Assembly (NCBI RefSeq): GCF_018494065.1
Contig: NZ_JABBFR010000011.1
Location: 1 to 64,000 of the forward strand
Source: Rosenbergiella gaditana
GTDB taxonomy: Bacteria > Pseudomonadota > Gammaproteobacteria > Enterobacterales > Enterobacteriaceae
Reading direction: 5' to 3'
Length of the DNA stretch: 64,000 nt
Shown here: one piece after another, positions 17,640-26,770 of the stretch
How positions within the stretch are numbered: the stretch's first letter is position 1
Layout of the letters: every line of letters begins with the position of its first letter
The notes under the pieces: generated by a model
The model's input: the letters and a program-made list of their open reading frames with translations, nothing else
Told to the model about the DNA's origin: nothing
Databases searched by the model: none
Made by a program: the position numbers and the translations under genes

Positions 17640-18860
17640 ATGCTTATTCCTGAATGGTTTACCTCTGATACCGGTTCTGATCTGTGGTGGCAAGCGCAGC
17701 AACAGCAGGGTATTCCGCGTATTGAGCGAATTGATCCGCAGCAATGCCGCGTGACCTTTCTTTGGCGTCAACCCACTGATGCGACACACTCACAACAGGT
17801 ACAAGCGGTATGGATCAACATTACGGGGATCACTGACCACCACCAGCCAAATCCCCCTACATCCTTGGTGCATTACTCCGCTACCGATGTCTGGTATCTC
17901 TCACTCACACTTCCTGCTAATTGGCGAGGGAGTTACTGCTTAATCCCTGATTCAAAAAAGGATGTGGGCTTACTAAGCCAAGATATCTTTCAACGTCGTG
18001 AATGGTGGCGAGAACAATTCCAGCATGCGCAACACGACAGCCTGAACATATTACGATCTTGGTCTGCTGGCCGGGGGATGGCGGTTTCCCCGCTTCACCT
18101 TCCTGATGCGCCGCCCCAAATCGAGTGGCAAGCATGGGATAAGGGTGAACAACAGCCCTTACCACTCAAGGTCATCACCTGGAACAGTACTCGGCTGGGT
18201 AATGAACGTCGAGTTTGGTGCTACAGCACGGCGAAGGGCGAAGCCGTGCCACATCAGTACTTGGCCGTGTTACTCGATGGTCAATTTTGGGCCAATACGC
18301 TACCTATCGCCGCGCCTTTGCAACAATTAACGGATAACGGCCAGCTTCCCGCTGCGCTCTATATCATGCCTGAGATTATTGATCGTGAGCATCGGGGACG
18401 CGAATATCCCTGTAATGCCGATTTTTGGCAGGCTATTAATGAAGAGTTACTCCCGTTAATCAGACAAACGTTTAATTGGCAACATGACCCTGCTCGTACC
18501 CTTGTCACCGGACAAAGTTTTGGGGGACTGGCTTCTGTCTACGCCTGTCTTAATTGGCCGGAATATTATGGTAAAGCGTTAAGCCTTTCGGGATCATTCT
18601 GGTGGCCGAACCGAGGCCAAGCTTCAGGTTACCTTCTTCAACAGTTACAGCAACAGGCCCCATCTATTGCCCCTCGACACATTATATTGGAGGCCGGTTG
18701 TCGCGAAGCATTAATTTGCGAGGCCAACCGTGAAATGGATAAATGGTTAAGTCACTACCATATCCCTCATCGTTTACGCTATATCGAAGGCGGGCACGAT
18801 GCACTGTGGTGGCGGGGAAGTTTATTGGCTGGATTACAAGCGTTATGGCAGGACGAATAA
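17640..18860 (+). CDS. fes: Enterobactin/ferric enterobactin esterase
   Basis: A 406-residue cytoplasmic alpha/beta hydrolase that opens the enterobactin trilactone to release iron. The N-terminal Fes domain has VWINITGITDHHQPNPP and WRGSYCLIP. The nucleophile elbow is GQSFGGL, the acid and oxyanion parts include PCNADFW, and the catalytic His is in GGHDALWWRG. The ATG at 17640 is preferred over a TTG two codons earlier. No strong Shine-Dalgarno is visible. entF follows immediately (ATG at 18862); the ybdZ gene that separates them in E. coli is missing. Confidence 0.94.
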   Translation: MLIPEWFTSDTGSDLWWQAQQQQGIPRIERIDPQQCRVTFLWRQPTDATHSQQVQAVWINITGITDHHQPNPPTSLVHYSATDVWYLSLTLPANWRGSYCLIPDSKKDVGLLSQDIFQRREWWREQFQHAQHDSLNILRSWSAGRGMAVSPLHLPDAPPQIEWQAWDKGEQQPLPLKVITWNSTRLGNERRVWCYSTAKGEAVPHQYLAVLLDGQFWANTLPIAAPLQQLTDNGQLPAALYIMPEIIDREHRGREYPCNADFWQAINEELLPLIRQTFNWQHDPARTLVTGQSFGGLASVYACLNWPEYYGKALSLSGSFWWPNRGQASGYLLQQLQQQAPSIAPRHIILEAGCREALICEANREMDKWLSHYHIPHRLRYIEGGHDALWWRGSLLAGLQALWQDE

Positions 18861-18861
18861 T

Positions 18862-21800
18862 ATGATAAATATCGATGATAGCGTAGAACAACAACCTCTC
18901 AACGCTGAGCGTACCGCACCCTCATCTCGATTTAAGACCCGTCGATTACCGCTGGTGGCGGCACAACCGGGGATCTGGATTGCCGATCAGCTCTCCCCGT
19001 TTCATAATGCCTTTGCGGTAGCCCACTCGATTACTCTACCGGGAAGCCTTAACCTTGAGATGATGCAACATGCTATTCAGCAAGGTTTGGCAGAAGCTGA
19101 CACCGTCAATTTCCGGTTTAAAGAGTGTGAGGGAGAAGCTTACCAATATGCAGATCCTGATACCACTTTTACGATTGAATGTATTGACCTACGTGAAGAT
19201 CCTCAGGCTCTCGCTACCGCTCATGCCTTGATGGAGACTGATCTACAGAGCCCTTTACGTATTACCGATAATGGCGCTGCAGTTAGGCAAGTTCTGATGC
19301 GTATCAGTAATGAACAATGGGTGTGGTATCAACGTTATCACCACCTGATGGTCGATGGCTTTAGCTTTATTGCCCTCACCAAACGGATCAGCGAAATCTA
19401 TGCGCATCTATGCCAACAGCAGCCGTTAGCTGCTACGCCTTTTACTTCGTTTGATGAAGTGGTTGAAGAGTATCTTGCCTATCAACATAGCGCGACTTAC
19501 CAAAAAGATAAGCGCTATTGGCAAGAAAAAGTCTCGCAACTGCCTGATCCCTTGAGTCTTGCGCAAGCCCCGCTTAACGGAGAAATCGCCAGTCCACAGG
19601 TAATCCGCCACGCAATACATTTTTCTAGCCAGCAGCTTGCACCGCTGACCCAACACCTCGCTGAAACTGGCCTCACGCCTGTCGAGGGTGCCGTTACGCT
19701 GGTGAATACTTGGCTCGCGCATCTCACTGGTCAGCAGCCATTTAGCGCTGGCTTTATTTTTATGCGCCGGATGGGATCGGCAGCACTCAGCGCAGTAGGC
19801 CCTGTCATTAATGTCTTACCCATGAGCGTTGGGTATCAACCCACGTATAGGTTCACAGAGTTTGCCAGTCTGCTCAGCAAGGAGATTAAGAAGAATCGAC
19901 GTCATCAGCGCTACGATGCGGAACAAATCAGTCGTGACTTAGGGATGACGGGGGATAGTGCACCGCTATTCGGCCCGGTATTAAACGTCAAACTTTTCGA
20001 CTATCAATTGGTGTTTGAAGGACAAGAAGTCCACACCACTCATCTTGCCTCAGGGCCAGTTCGAGATATTGAAATAGCGTTAATACTGGATACTCAAGGT
20101 GCCTTAACCTTAGAGTTCTCAGCCAACAAAACGCGTTACGATGAACAAGCGCTGTTGACTCATATTCAACGCTTACCGCTGATTATCGAGCAATTAACCG
20201 CTCAGCCAGATTTACCGCTATGTGAACTCAATCTTCTTAGTGAGCAAGAACAGCATCAGCTCACGGCTATCAACGCTACAGAGGTGGAACTGAAAGACGA
20301 TACCTTATGGTCGATGGTCGCAGAACAATGCCGACTCACCCCGGAAAATATAGCGCTCGCCGATACGCAGGCTGCGCTTTCGTATGCGCAGATGCAACAG
20401 CAGGTTATAGCCTTAGCGGCCACACTCCAACAGCAGGGTGTAGAAGCTGGCGATATCGTAGCCGTCGCGCTACCTCGTTCAATATACCTGTCACTGGCCC
20501 TCCAAGCGATTGTACGACTGGGCGCTATCTGGCTGCCGCTGGATACCGGCTATCCTGATGACCGCTTAGCTATTATGCTTGAAGATTCGACGCCTCGTCT
20601 GGTGATCACGGAACAGGCGTTAAGCGAAAGGTTTACACAGATCAGTGAAACGCCACACTATTATTATCAATCACTATTCACCAACGTCCCGTCACTTTCT
20701 GCACCCCTGCCCTTATCGACACAAGGGGCATACTTGATTTACACCTCGGGTTCGACTGGAAGACCAAAAGGCGTTCTGGTCGGCCATCAGGCTATTGTCA
20801 ATCGCTTGAAATGGATGCAGAACCATTATCCGCTTCACCAACAAGATGTTGTCATTCAGAAAACCCCGAGTAGCTTCGATGTCTCAGTATGGGAATTCTT
20901 CTGGCCGTTGATGACCGGGGCAAAACTGTTTATGGCTCCCCCCGAATGTCATCGCGATCCTGAATGGTTACAGCAAGTAATGGTCGATCAACAAGTGAGC
21001 GTTACCCACTTTGTACCGTCAATGTTAGCCGCGTTCTTAGAGAGCCTCACTGAAACGACCATCGCAACTTTACAACAACGGTTACGCTTAGTCTTTTGTA
21101 GCGGCGAAGCACTCCCTACCGCCCTTGCACGCCAATGGGAACAGGACGTCACTATCCCTTGCCACAATTTATATGGCCCCACTGAGGCCGCCGTTGATGT
21201 CAGCTGGTTCCCCGCATTCGGCCCAGAACTCGCCGCGGTAGAAGGCCATAGCGTCCCGATCGGCTGGCCAGTCTGGAATACCCAACTCCATATTCTCGAT
21301 AGCCAGCTCAAACCCGTCGCCTATGGTATCGCGGGCGAACTGTGGCTGGGTGGCGTACAACTGGCAGAGGGATATTTAGGTCGTCCAGAGCTTACCGCCG
21401 AGCGTTTTATCCCAGCGCCTTGGGATACTACGCAACGCTTATATCGTAGCGGTGATGTGGCGCGCCGGCTCGCCAAAGGTGAAATTGAATACTTGGGACG
21501 AAACGATGATCAACTCAAGATCCGTGGGCAACGCATAGAACTCTCTGAAATCGATGCAGTCCTGCTTTCGTTACCCGGAATTAAGCAAGCGGCATCTGTC
21601 GCCGTGAGTTTGAACCAACAATTGTCGGGACTGGCTGATGACCGACAATTGGTTAGCTATATCATTGTAGAAAGGCCACAAGAGACTGATCTCATCCGAC
21701 AGCAATTGGCCGAACGATTACCGGCCCATATGGTGCCCGTCATTATCATCCCAGTGGACGCATTTCCCCTCAGTAGTAACGGTAAGTTAGACCGAAAAGC

Positions 21801-22830
21801 CTTGCCGGTCCCACAACTTGATGACCACAATAATACTCGTGAGCCTCAAGGTCAGTTAGAGATTCAATTAGCCGCCCTCTTTGCTGATCTATTGCAGTTA
21901 CCCCATGTCGCGGCGAACCAAGACTTCTTCGCGTTGGGGGGACACTCACTCTTAGCGATGCGCTTAGCCGCGCAAATCCGCAAGCAGACAAATTACCCAC
22001 TGACTGTTGGCCACGTCATGGTCAATGCCACCGTCGAAAAACTCGCGCAGATTATTCAACAGAGCCTCGAACAAGTGAATAGCGGTTTACAGACGCTGCT
22101 ACCACTGCGCCAGACACAGGGGCCTCGCCTCTATTGCTTCCATCCGGCCTCTGGATTCGCCTGGCAATTTAGCGTATTACAACGCTATCTCGACCCGACC
22201 TGGTCGATTATTGGTATACAATCACCTGATGAGCAAGGCGCTCTGGGCGATGCCCAACATATTGACGATGTGTGTGAACGGCATCTTGAAACGCTTTTGG
22301 CAGACCAACCCACGGGGCCCTATTACTTTATCGGCTACTCGCTTGGAGGTACCTTAGCTCAAGGTATCGCCTCGCGGCTCGAAGCACGAGGTGAAGAAGT
22401 GGCGTTCTTAGGCTTGCTTGATACTTGGCCGCCTGAAACCCAGAATTGGGATGAGAAGCAGGGAAAGAATGTCTTGGATGTGCAAGTGATCGAAGAAGTT
22501 AACCGTGAGCGCGAGCAATTTGTTCAAAGTCAACGCCAACAAGCAGGCGAAGAACTGTCCCATCTTTTTGATCAGGTTGAAGCGAATTACGGCCACTCCG
22601 TGCGTTTATTGACCACCGCACGTAGTCGTAAAACCCGGGGACAAGCAACGCTCTTTTCTGCGCTAAAAACACAACAACCCGCCTTAAGCGCACAGCAAGC
22701 GTGGGCACCCTTTATTCAAGCTTTGGAGATTGTTCCCCTCGACTGTGCGCATGTGGAGATTATTTCAGCACCGATGTTTGAAACCATTGGACCTGAAATC
22801 AACCGTCGTTTAATGCGTCTACTCGGCTAA
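18862..22830 (+). CDS. entF: Enterobactin synthase component F (NRPS, C-A-PCP-TE)
   Basis: A 1322-residue nonribosomal peptide synthetase that activates serine, joins it to dihydroxybenzoate and cyclises three units. The condensation motif HHLMVDG starts at residue 160, and the adenylation core YLIYTSGSTGRPKG is at about 624-637. The carrier motif GGHSL has its phosphopantetheine Ser at 1029. The thioesterase motif GYSLGG has its nucleophile at Ser1160. All four domains look intact. A polar extension of about 28 residues precedes the usual LPLVAAQPGIW start; it does not resemble an MbtH protein. The start ATG is one base past the fes stop, so coupling is likely. Confidence 0.96.
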   Translation: MINIDDSVEQQPLNAERTAPSSRFKTRRLPLVAAQPGIWIADQLSPFHNAFAVAHSITLPGSLNLEMMQHAIQQGLAEADTVNFRFKECEGEAYQYADPDTTFTIECIDLREDPQALATAHALMETDLQSPLRITDNGAAVRQVLMRISNEQWVWYQRYHHLMVDGFSFIALTKRISEIYAHLCQQQPLAATPFTSFDEVVEEYLAYQHSATYQKDKRYWQEKVSQLPDPLSLAQAPLNGEIASPQVIRHAIHFSSQQLAPLTQHLAETGLTPVEGAVTLVNTWLAHLTGQQPFSAGFIFMRRMGSAALSAVGPVINVLPMSVGYQPTYRFTEFASLLSKEIKKNRRHQRYDAEQISRDLGMTGDSAPLFGPVLNVKLFDYQLVFEGQEVHTTHLASGPVRDIEIALILDTQGALTLEFSANKTRYDEQALLTHIQRLPLIIEQLTAQPDLPLCELNLLSEQEQHQLTAINATEVELKDDTLWSMVAEQCRLTPENIALADTQAALSYAQMQQQVIALAATLQQQGVEAGDIVAVALPRSIYLSLALQAIVRLGAIWLPLDTGYPDDRLAIMLEDSTPRLVITEQALSERFTQISETPHYYYQSLFTNVPSLSAPLPLSTQGAYLIYTSGSTGRPKGVLVGHQAIVNRLKWMQNHYPLHQQDVVIQKTPSSFDVSVWEFFWPLMTGAKLFMAPPECHRDPEWLQQVMVDQQVSVTHFVPSMLAAFLESLTETTIATLQQRLRLVFCSGEALPTALARQWEQDVTIPCHNLYGPTEAAVDVSWFPAFGPELAAVEGHSVPIGWPVWNTQLHILDSQLKPVAYGIAGELWLGGVQLAEGYLGRPELTAERFIPAPWDTTQRLYRSGDVARRLAKGEIEYLGRNDDQLKIRGQRIELSEIDAVLLSLPGIKQAASVAVSLNQQLSGLADDRQLVSYIIVERPQETDLIRQQLAERLPAHMVPVIIIPVDAFPLSSNGKLDRKALPVPQLDDHNNTREPQGQLEIQLAALFADLLQLPHVAANQDFFALGGHSLLAMRLAAQIRKQTNYPLTVGHVMVNATVEKLAQIIQQSLEQVNSGLQTLLPLRQTQGPRLYCFHPASGFAWQFSVLQRYLDPTWSIIGIQSPDEQGALGDAQHIDDVCERHLETLLADQPTGPYYFIGYSLGGTLAQGIASRLEARGEEVAFLGLLDTWPPETQNWDEKQGKNVLDVQVIEEVNREREQFVQSQRQQAGEELSHLFDQVEANYGHSVRLLTTARSRKTRGQATLFSALKTQQPALSAQQAWAPFIQALEIVPLDCAHVEIISAPMFETIGPEINRRLMRLLG

Positions 22831-22835
22831 CCTTT

Positions 22836-22855
22836 GAGGAGGCTTAGGCCTCCTC
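22836..22855. terminator. Hairpin between convergent entF and fepC
   Basis: GAGGAGGC (22836-22843), a 4-base loop, GCCTCCTC (22848-22855): a perfect 8-bp GC-rich stem in the 23-base gap between two converging genes. It overlaps the fepC stop codon. The T-tract is weak on both sides, so it is probably a bidirectional hairpin of modest strength. Confidence 0.5.
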
Positions 22856-23645
22856 ACTTTCCCACCGGCACGATCATCGGCGACCCTGCAATAGGGTCAG
22901 CGATGATCACCGCTTTCAATCCATAAACCTTTTCAATCAACTCTGCGGTAATGATCTCACTGGGTTTCCCTTCAGCAATGATCTCACCGGCACGCATCGC
23001 GATAAGATGGCTGGCATAGCGGCACGCTTGGTTCAGTTCATGCAGTACCACTACTAGGGTACGGCCATAGCATTGATTAAGCTCACGCAACAGTTCCATT
23101 AGCTCAATTTGATGAGTGATATCTAACCAAGTGGTGGGTTCATCTAGGAGTAACAGGGGGGTTTGTTGCGCCAGTACCATTGCAATCCAGACACGCTGCC
23201 GTTGTCCGCCGGAGAGCTGCTCGACCGGACGATCAGCCAGATGTTCGATATTGGTCGCAGCCATCGCTTGGGCCACAGCTTGACTATCCTCAGCACGCCA
23301 ACCTCCGAACAGTGATTGATGAGGATAACGTCCTCGTCCGACTAAGTCAGCGACTGTGATCCCTGCCGGGGTGTGGCTATTTTGTGGAAGTAAACCGAGT
23401 TGTCGTGCCACCTCTTTCGCCGGTAATTGGTGGATTGCCTGCCCATCGAGGATAACTTGGCCTGCTACCGGTTTAATCACCCGGCTTAGCGCCTTTAAAA
23501 GCGTCGACTTACCACAGGCATTCGGACCGATGATCACCGTAAATTCCCCATCAGGAATAGTCACTGACAGTTGCTCTGCCACGGTTTTATTGTCGTAAGC
23601 CAGTGTGAGGTCTTTGGCTGCAAGACGGGAAGGAGATGAATTCAT
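22854..23645 (-). CDS. fepC: Ferric enterobactin ABC transporter, ATP-binding protein
   Basis: A 263-residue ABC ATPase that powers ferric enterobactin import with FepD and FepG. Walker A is GPNACGKST, the Q-loop is LLPQNSHTP, the signature is LSGGQRQRVWIAM and Walker B is LLLLDEPTTWLD, followed by the switch His in VVLHELNQA. It overlaps the fepG stop by 4 bases (ATGA), giving translational coupling in the fepB-fepD-fepG-fepC operon. Confidence 0.95.
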   Translation of the reverse strand: MNSSPSRLAAKDLTLAYDNKTVAEQLSVTIPDGEFTVIIGPNACGKSTLLKALSRVIKPVAGQVILDGQAIHQLPAKEVARQLGLLPQNSHTPAGITVADLVGRGRYPHQSLFGGWRAEDSQAVAQAMAATNIEHLADRPVEQLSGGQRQRVWIAMVLAQQTPLLLLDEPTTWLDITHQIELMELLRELNQCYGRTLVVVLHELNQACRYASHLIAMRAGEIIAEGKPSEIITAELIEKVYGLKAVIIADPIAGSPMIVPVGK

Positions 23646-24625
23646 GAACGTCTGGCCTCTCTAACCAAAAGTGACAGCAGATAGATGCCGCCTACACTGA
23701 CAGTAATCACGCCAACAGGCAGTTGATAGGGAAGGAAAGCGTGTTGCGCCAGATAATCGGCGGCCAACAATAATAGACTGCCACATAATGCCGTATTCCA
23801 TAAAACGCCTGAGGGACTATGAGCCAGGCGCCGCGCAATTTGTGGCGCAACCAGTGCAACAAAGGAGACTGGGCCGATAACGGCTGTCGGTACGGCGGTC
23901 AGTAATATTGCTAATAGTAGAAGTCCTAAACGTGTTCGCTCAGTTCGGATACCCAGCGCACACGCCAAGTCGTCGCCCATTTCCAACAGTCCCATCCGTT
24001 TCGCTAAACTTGCGACGCCAAGCAATGCGATCACCACTGCGGGAAAAACCATCGATACACTTTGCCAATTTACACCATTCAACGACCCAGCACTCCATAA
24101 TCCGGCGCTCATCGCGGTACTTAAGGAGGTTGACGTCATAACCCAGCCGTTAAAAGACATTAATAGTGCGCGAATGCCGATACCTATCAGGATTAATCGA
24201 TAAGGTGTAATACCTTGACGCCACGCCAAGAGATAAATGATTACCCCGGTCAGCGCAGCGCTAATCAAAGATGCCAAGGCCATCGCAAAAAGGTTACTGG
24301 GCCACAGTAGCATTATCGCTAAGACCCCAGAAAAGGCGCCTGCATTGAGGCCCAGCACATCAGGGCTGCCGAGTGGATTGCGCAAAATAGACTGAAAAAT
24401 AGCACCACTTATCCCTAGCGACGCGCCACACATTAGCGCGATCAGCACGCGCGGTAATCGCCACTCGACCACGACTAATCGCAAGCCTTCCGGTCCTTTT
24501 CCCCCTAAGACTTGCCACAATTCTTGTAGAGATAGGGGGATCGCACCACGACACAGTGCACAAGCCATCACAGTACTGACGGCGATCAATAAAAAGCAAA
24601 AAACAATCAGTGGACGTGTCTTCAT
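23642..24625 (-). CDS. fepG: Ferric enterobactin ABC transporter permease FepG
   Basis: A 327-residue FecCD/BtuC-type permease with about nine or ten hydrophobic spans. Family signatures include RLPRVLIALMCGASLGISGAIFQ, NPLGSPDVLGLNAGA and, near the C terminus, VALVAPQIARRL. The coupling-helix region faces FepC. It starts at an ATG that shares one base with the fepD stop (TAATG) and overlaps fepC by 4 bases. Confidence 0.94.
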   Translation of the reverse strand: MKTRPLIVFCFLLIAVSTVMACALCRGAIPLSLQELWQVLGGKGPEGLRLVVVEWRLPRVLIALMCGASLGISGAIFQSILRNPLGSPDVLGLNAGAFSGVLAIMLLWPSNLFAMALASLISAALTGVIIYLLAWRQGITPYRLILIGIGIRALLMSFNGWVMTSTSLSTAMSAGLWSAGSLNGVNWQSVSMVFPAVVIALLGVASLAKRMGLLEMGDDLACALGIRTERTRLGLLLLAILLTAVPTAVIGPVSFVALVAPQIARRLAHSPSGVLWNTALCGSLLLLAADYLAQHAFLPYQLPVGVITVSVGGIYLLSLLVREARRS

Positions 24626-25644
24626 TACATACCACGCCCTATCCGATGACGAACGAGAATAATTAATATGGGCGCACCAATCAGAGCAGTAATAATCGAT
24701 ACTCTAATCTCTCCCGGCGCAATGCTACGGCCAATAATATCCGCAAGTAGCAAGACTGCCGGAGTAATCAGTACCGTTCCAGGTAAAAAATAACGATGGT
24801 CGCTACCCAATACCCCACGCGCAAGATGGGGGGCAACGAGACCAATAAAAGCGATAGGGCCTGTCAGGGCGGTGGCGGAAGCAGATAATAATGCAATAAG
24901 CAGTAATCCAAGCAATTGCACAAGCCCGACTCGTGTCCCTAGGGTTCGAGCCAGATCTTCGCCCATACTGATCGCATTTAATGAACGGCTCAGCCCCAAG
25001 GTAATGAGGGTAGCCGCTGCTATCAATGGGCCAAGCAGTGTAAAGATCGTCAGTTGACGCACATCTAAAGACCCGGTCTGCCAGAAGCGCAAATGGTCGT
25101 AAATATCTGGATTTAACAGAGAAACTCCACTGGTGAGCCCTTCTAAAATCGCTGCCAACGAAACACCCGCTAACGTCAGACGGATTGGATTCAACCTTCC
25201 TCCTCGTCCTGCACCGGTAACCGCCACGATTATTGCCGCCAGAAGCGCCCCTAAGAATGCCAGGGAAAAACTCTGCCAAAAGGAAAGGGTTCCCCAGAAA
25301 CTTAACCCTATCACGGTGACAAAACTGGCCCCCGAGTTAACCCCCAATAGGCCAGGATCGGCGAGAGGATTACGAGTGAGGGATTGCATCAGCGCGCCCG
25401 CCAGGCCAAGCGCACAGCCTGCCGCTAAGCCAGCCAGCGTACGGGGAAGCCGTGAAAATCGAATGATATCGCAATTCTCATTGTGGCAAGTATGCCACGG
25501 TGAGAGGCTTGTCCAGCTTTCTGATAGGGAAATCGTTTTTGCTCCCGTCAGTAAACTCACCATCACTAATCCGAGTAATACGATCAGCAGCACGGGGAAC
25601 AGGCCAAACGAATTAGGCCACGCAGAAAATTGAGCCTTTTTCAC
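24625..25644 (-). CDS. fepD: Ferric enterobactin ABC transporter permease FepD
   Basis: A 339-residue FecCD-type permease, partner of FepG. It shows RLPRTLAGLAAGCALGLAGALMQ, TRNPLADPGLLGVNSGA and TGPIAFIGLVAPHLAR, close to E. coli FepD. No ATG is suitable. A GTG at 25644, one base past the fepB stop, is chosen; a TTG at 25656 that overlaps fepB is the alternative. entS, which lies between fepD and fepB in E. coli (on the opposite strand), is absent, so fepB and fepD abut and are coupled. Confidence 0.92.
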   Translation of the reverse strand: MKKAQFSAWPNSFGLFPVLLIVLLGLVMVSLLTGAKTISLSESWTSLSPWHTCHNENCDIIRFSRLPRTLAGLAAGCALGLAGALMQSLTRNPLADPGLLGVNSGASFVTVIGLSFWGTLSFWQSFSLAFLGALLAAIIVAVTGAGRGGRLNPIRLTLAGVSLAAILEGLTSGVSLLNPDIYDHLRFWQTGSLDVRQLTIFTLLGPLIAAATLITLGLSRSLNAISMGEDLARTLGTRVGLVQLLGLLLIALLSASATALTGPIAFIGLVAPHLARGVLGSDHRYFLPGTVLITPAVLLLADIIGRSIAPGEIRVSIITALIGAPILIILVRHRIGRGM

Positions 25645-25645
25645 C

Positions 25646-26605
25646 TTAATGCACAAAGCGTTTTTCTAATATTGCCAAGGTATGCGTCGCGCTGTAGTAA
25701 TCTAAACGGAAATTGTCATTACCCAGCGGGTAGACATGTCCCTGCTTGACAGCCGGCGTCTGTTGTAAAAAACGATCGCTATTAACTTGGTTAACCGTAT
25801 CCTCATCCGCCACAAACATTAACCAGCTCTTACCACTCAGTCCCTCACTCATTTTTTCACCTGAAAGCTGAATAATGTCTTTGCGCTGGCCCATACTATG
25901 GCTGGTCGCAAGTTGAGTAGGAGTTGGCGCTAACGTAAAGCCAAGCTGTTGAAGCAGTTTTCCTTGAGCAGAGTCAGCCGTCCAGAGATTCACTTCTTTC
26001 CCTCCGCCATTCCAGACAAAAGCAGAAACAGGCTGAGGCGGTAATTTAAGCGCCGGTTTTAATGCTGTAACACGCTGATCGAACTGATAAATAATGGTTT
26101 GTGCTTGGTCTTCATGCCCTGTTGCTTGACCTAAGAGAGTGACAACCTGTTGCCAACTCTTATCGTCGTAATTGACAACAATAACTGGCGCAATACTCGA
26201 GAGTTGATTGACCAGCCGTAGAGCACTGTCATGCCCGGTGGCACTGACAACAATTAAATCGGGGGCTTGTGCCGCAACCATCTCAGCATTGGCTTCACCA
26301 ATATATAATCGTTGGACATGCTTTTGCTTAGCCACTGCGCCCCATTGGCTAAAAAATCCTTGGCTATCCGTAAAACGGCTATTGGGAACACCGGCTCCAC
26401 TGGCAATGACTGGCGCATCAATCGCGAGTAGCGACCCGGTGAGCGTGACGCTGGTTGACACGATTCTTTTTGGCGCGCTTTTTAGGGTAATCGTTCCATT
26501 ATCAGTAACCACTTGCCTTGGCCACCCCGCTGCTTGACTCAGCCCTGCTAAAGGTAATAACACACTGACTAAGAGAATATTTAGCAGTCTTGAGCTTCGG
26601 ATCAT
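25646..26605 (-). CDS. fepB: Ferric enterobactin periplasmic binding protein
   Basis: A 319-residue class III periplasmic binding protein that hands ferric enterobactin to FepDG. The signal peptide MIRSSRLLNILLVSVLLPLAG ends at an Ala-rich site (SQAAG). The mature part contains KRIVSTSVTLTGSLLAIDAPVIASG and the second-lobe LRLVNQLSSIAPVIVV. The Met at 26605 is preferred over a longer frame because AGGAAAG precedes it and the signal peptide begins there. It is divergent from entC, with a Fur box between. Confidence 0.94.
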   Translation of the reverse strand: MIRSSRLLNILLVSVLLPLAGLSQAAGWPRQVVTDNGTITLKSAPKRIVSTSVTLTGSLLAIDAPVIASGAGVPNSRFTDSQGFFSQWGAVAKQKHVQRLYIGEANAEMVAAQAPDLIVVSATGHDSALRLVNQLSSIAPVIVVNYDDKSWQQVVTLLGQATGHEDQAQTIIYQFDQRVTALKPALKLPPQPVSAFVWNGGGKEVNLWTADSAQGKLLQQLGFTLAPTPTQLATSHSMGQRKDIIQLSGEKMSEGLSGKSWLMFVADEDTVNQVNSDRFLQQTPAVKQGHVYPLGNDNFRLDYYSATHTLAILEKRFVH

Positions 26606-26728
26606 AATGGCTTTCCTATATGAGCATCTAGTGCGTAATCGTAAGGTCGACATGAGAAGTTAACCTTAAGCTGGCTTCATCAGTTGACAGGTAAGGGAGT
26701 TAAGCGTAGCTTACCGCCAAAATTCAAA

Positions 26729-26743
26729 TGATAATCATTATTA
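26729..26743. promoter_or_regulatory. Fur box in the fepB-entC divergent region
   Basis: TGATAATCATTATTA matches the 7-1-7 Fur consensus TGATAATNATTATCA at 14 of 15 positions. It ends 27 bases before the entC start and lies about 120 bases upstream of fepB. It would repress both the biosynthetic operon entCEBAH and the import operon fepBDGC when iron is plentiful. Confidence 0.9.
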
Positions 26744-26770
26744 ATTATCTTATCATTTAATGGTGCTATT

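Noticed and set aside
18862-18945. EntF N-terminal extension as a fused MbtH domain
   Set aside because: The segment is only about 28 residues, polar, and lacks the NPFDD and Trp pattern of MbtH proteins.
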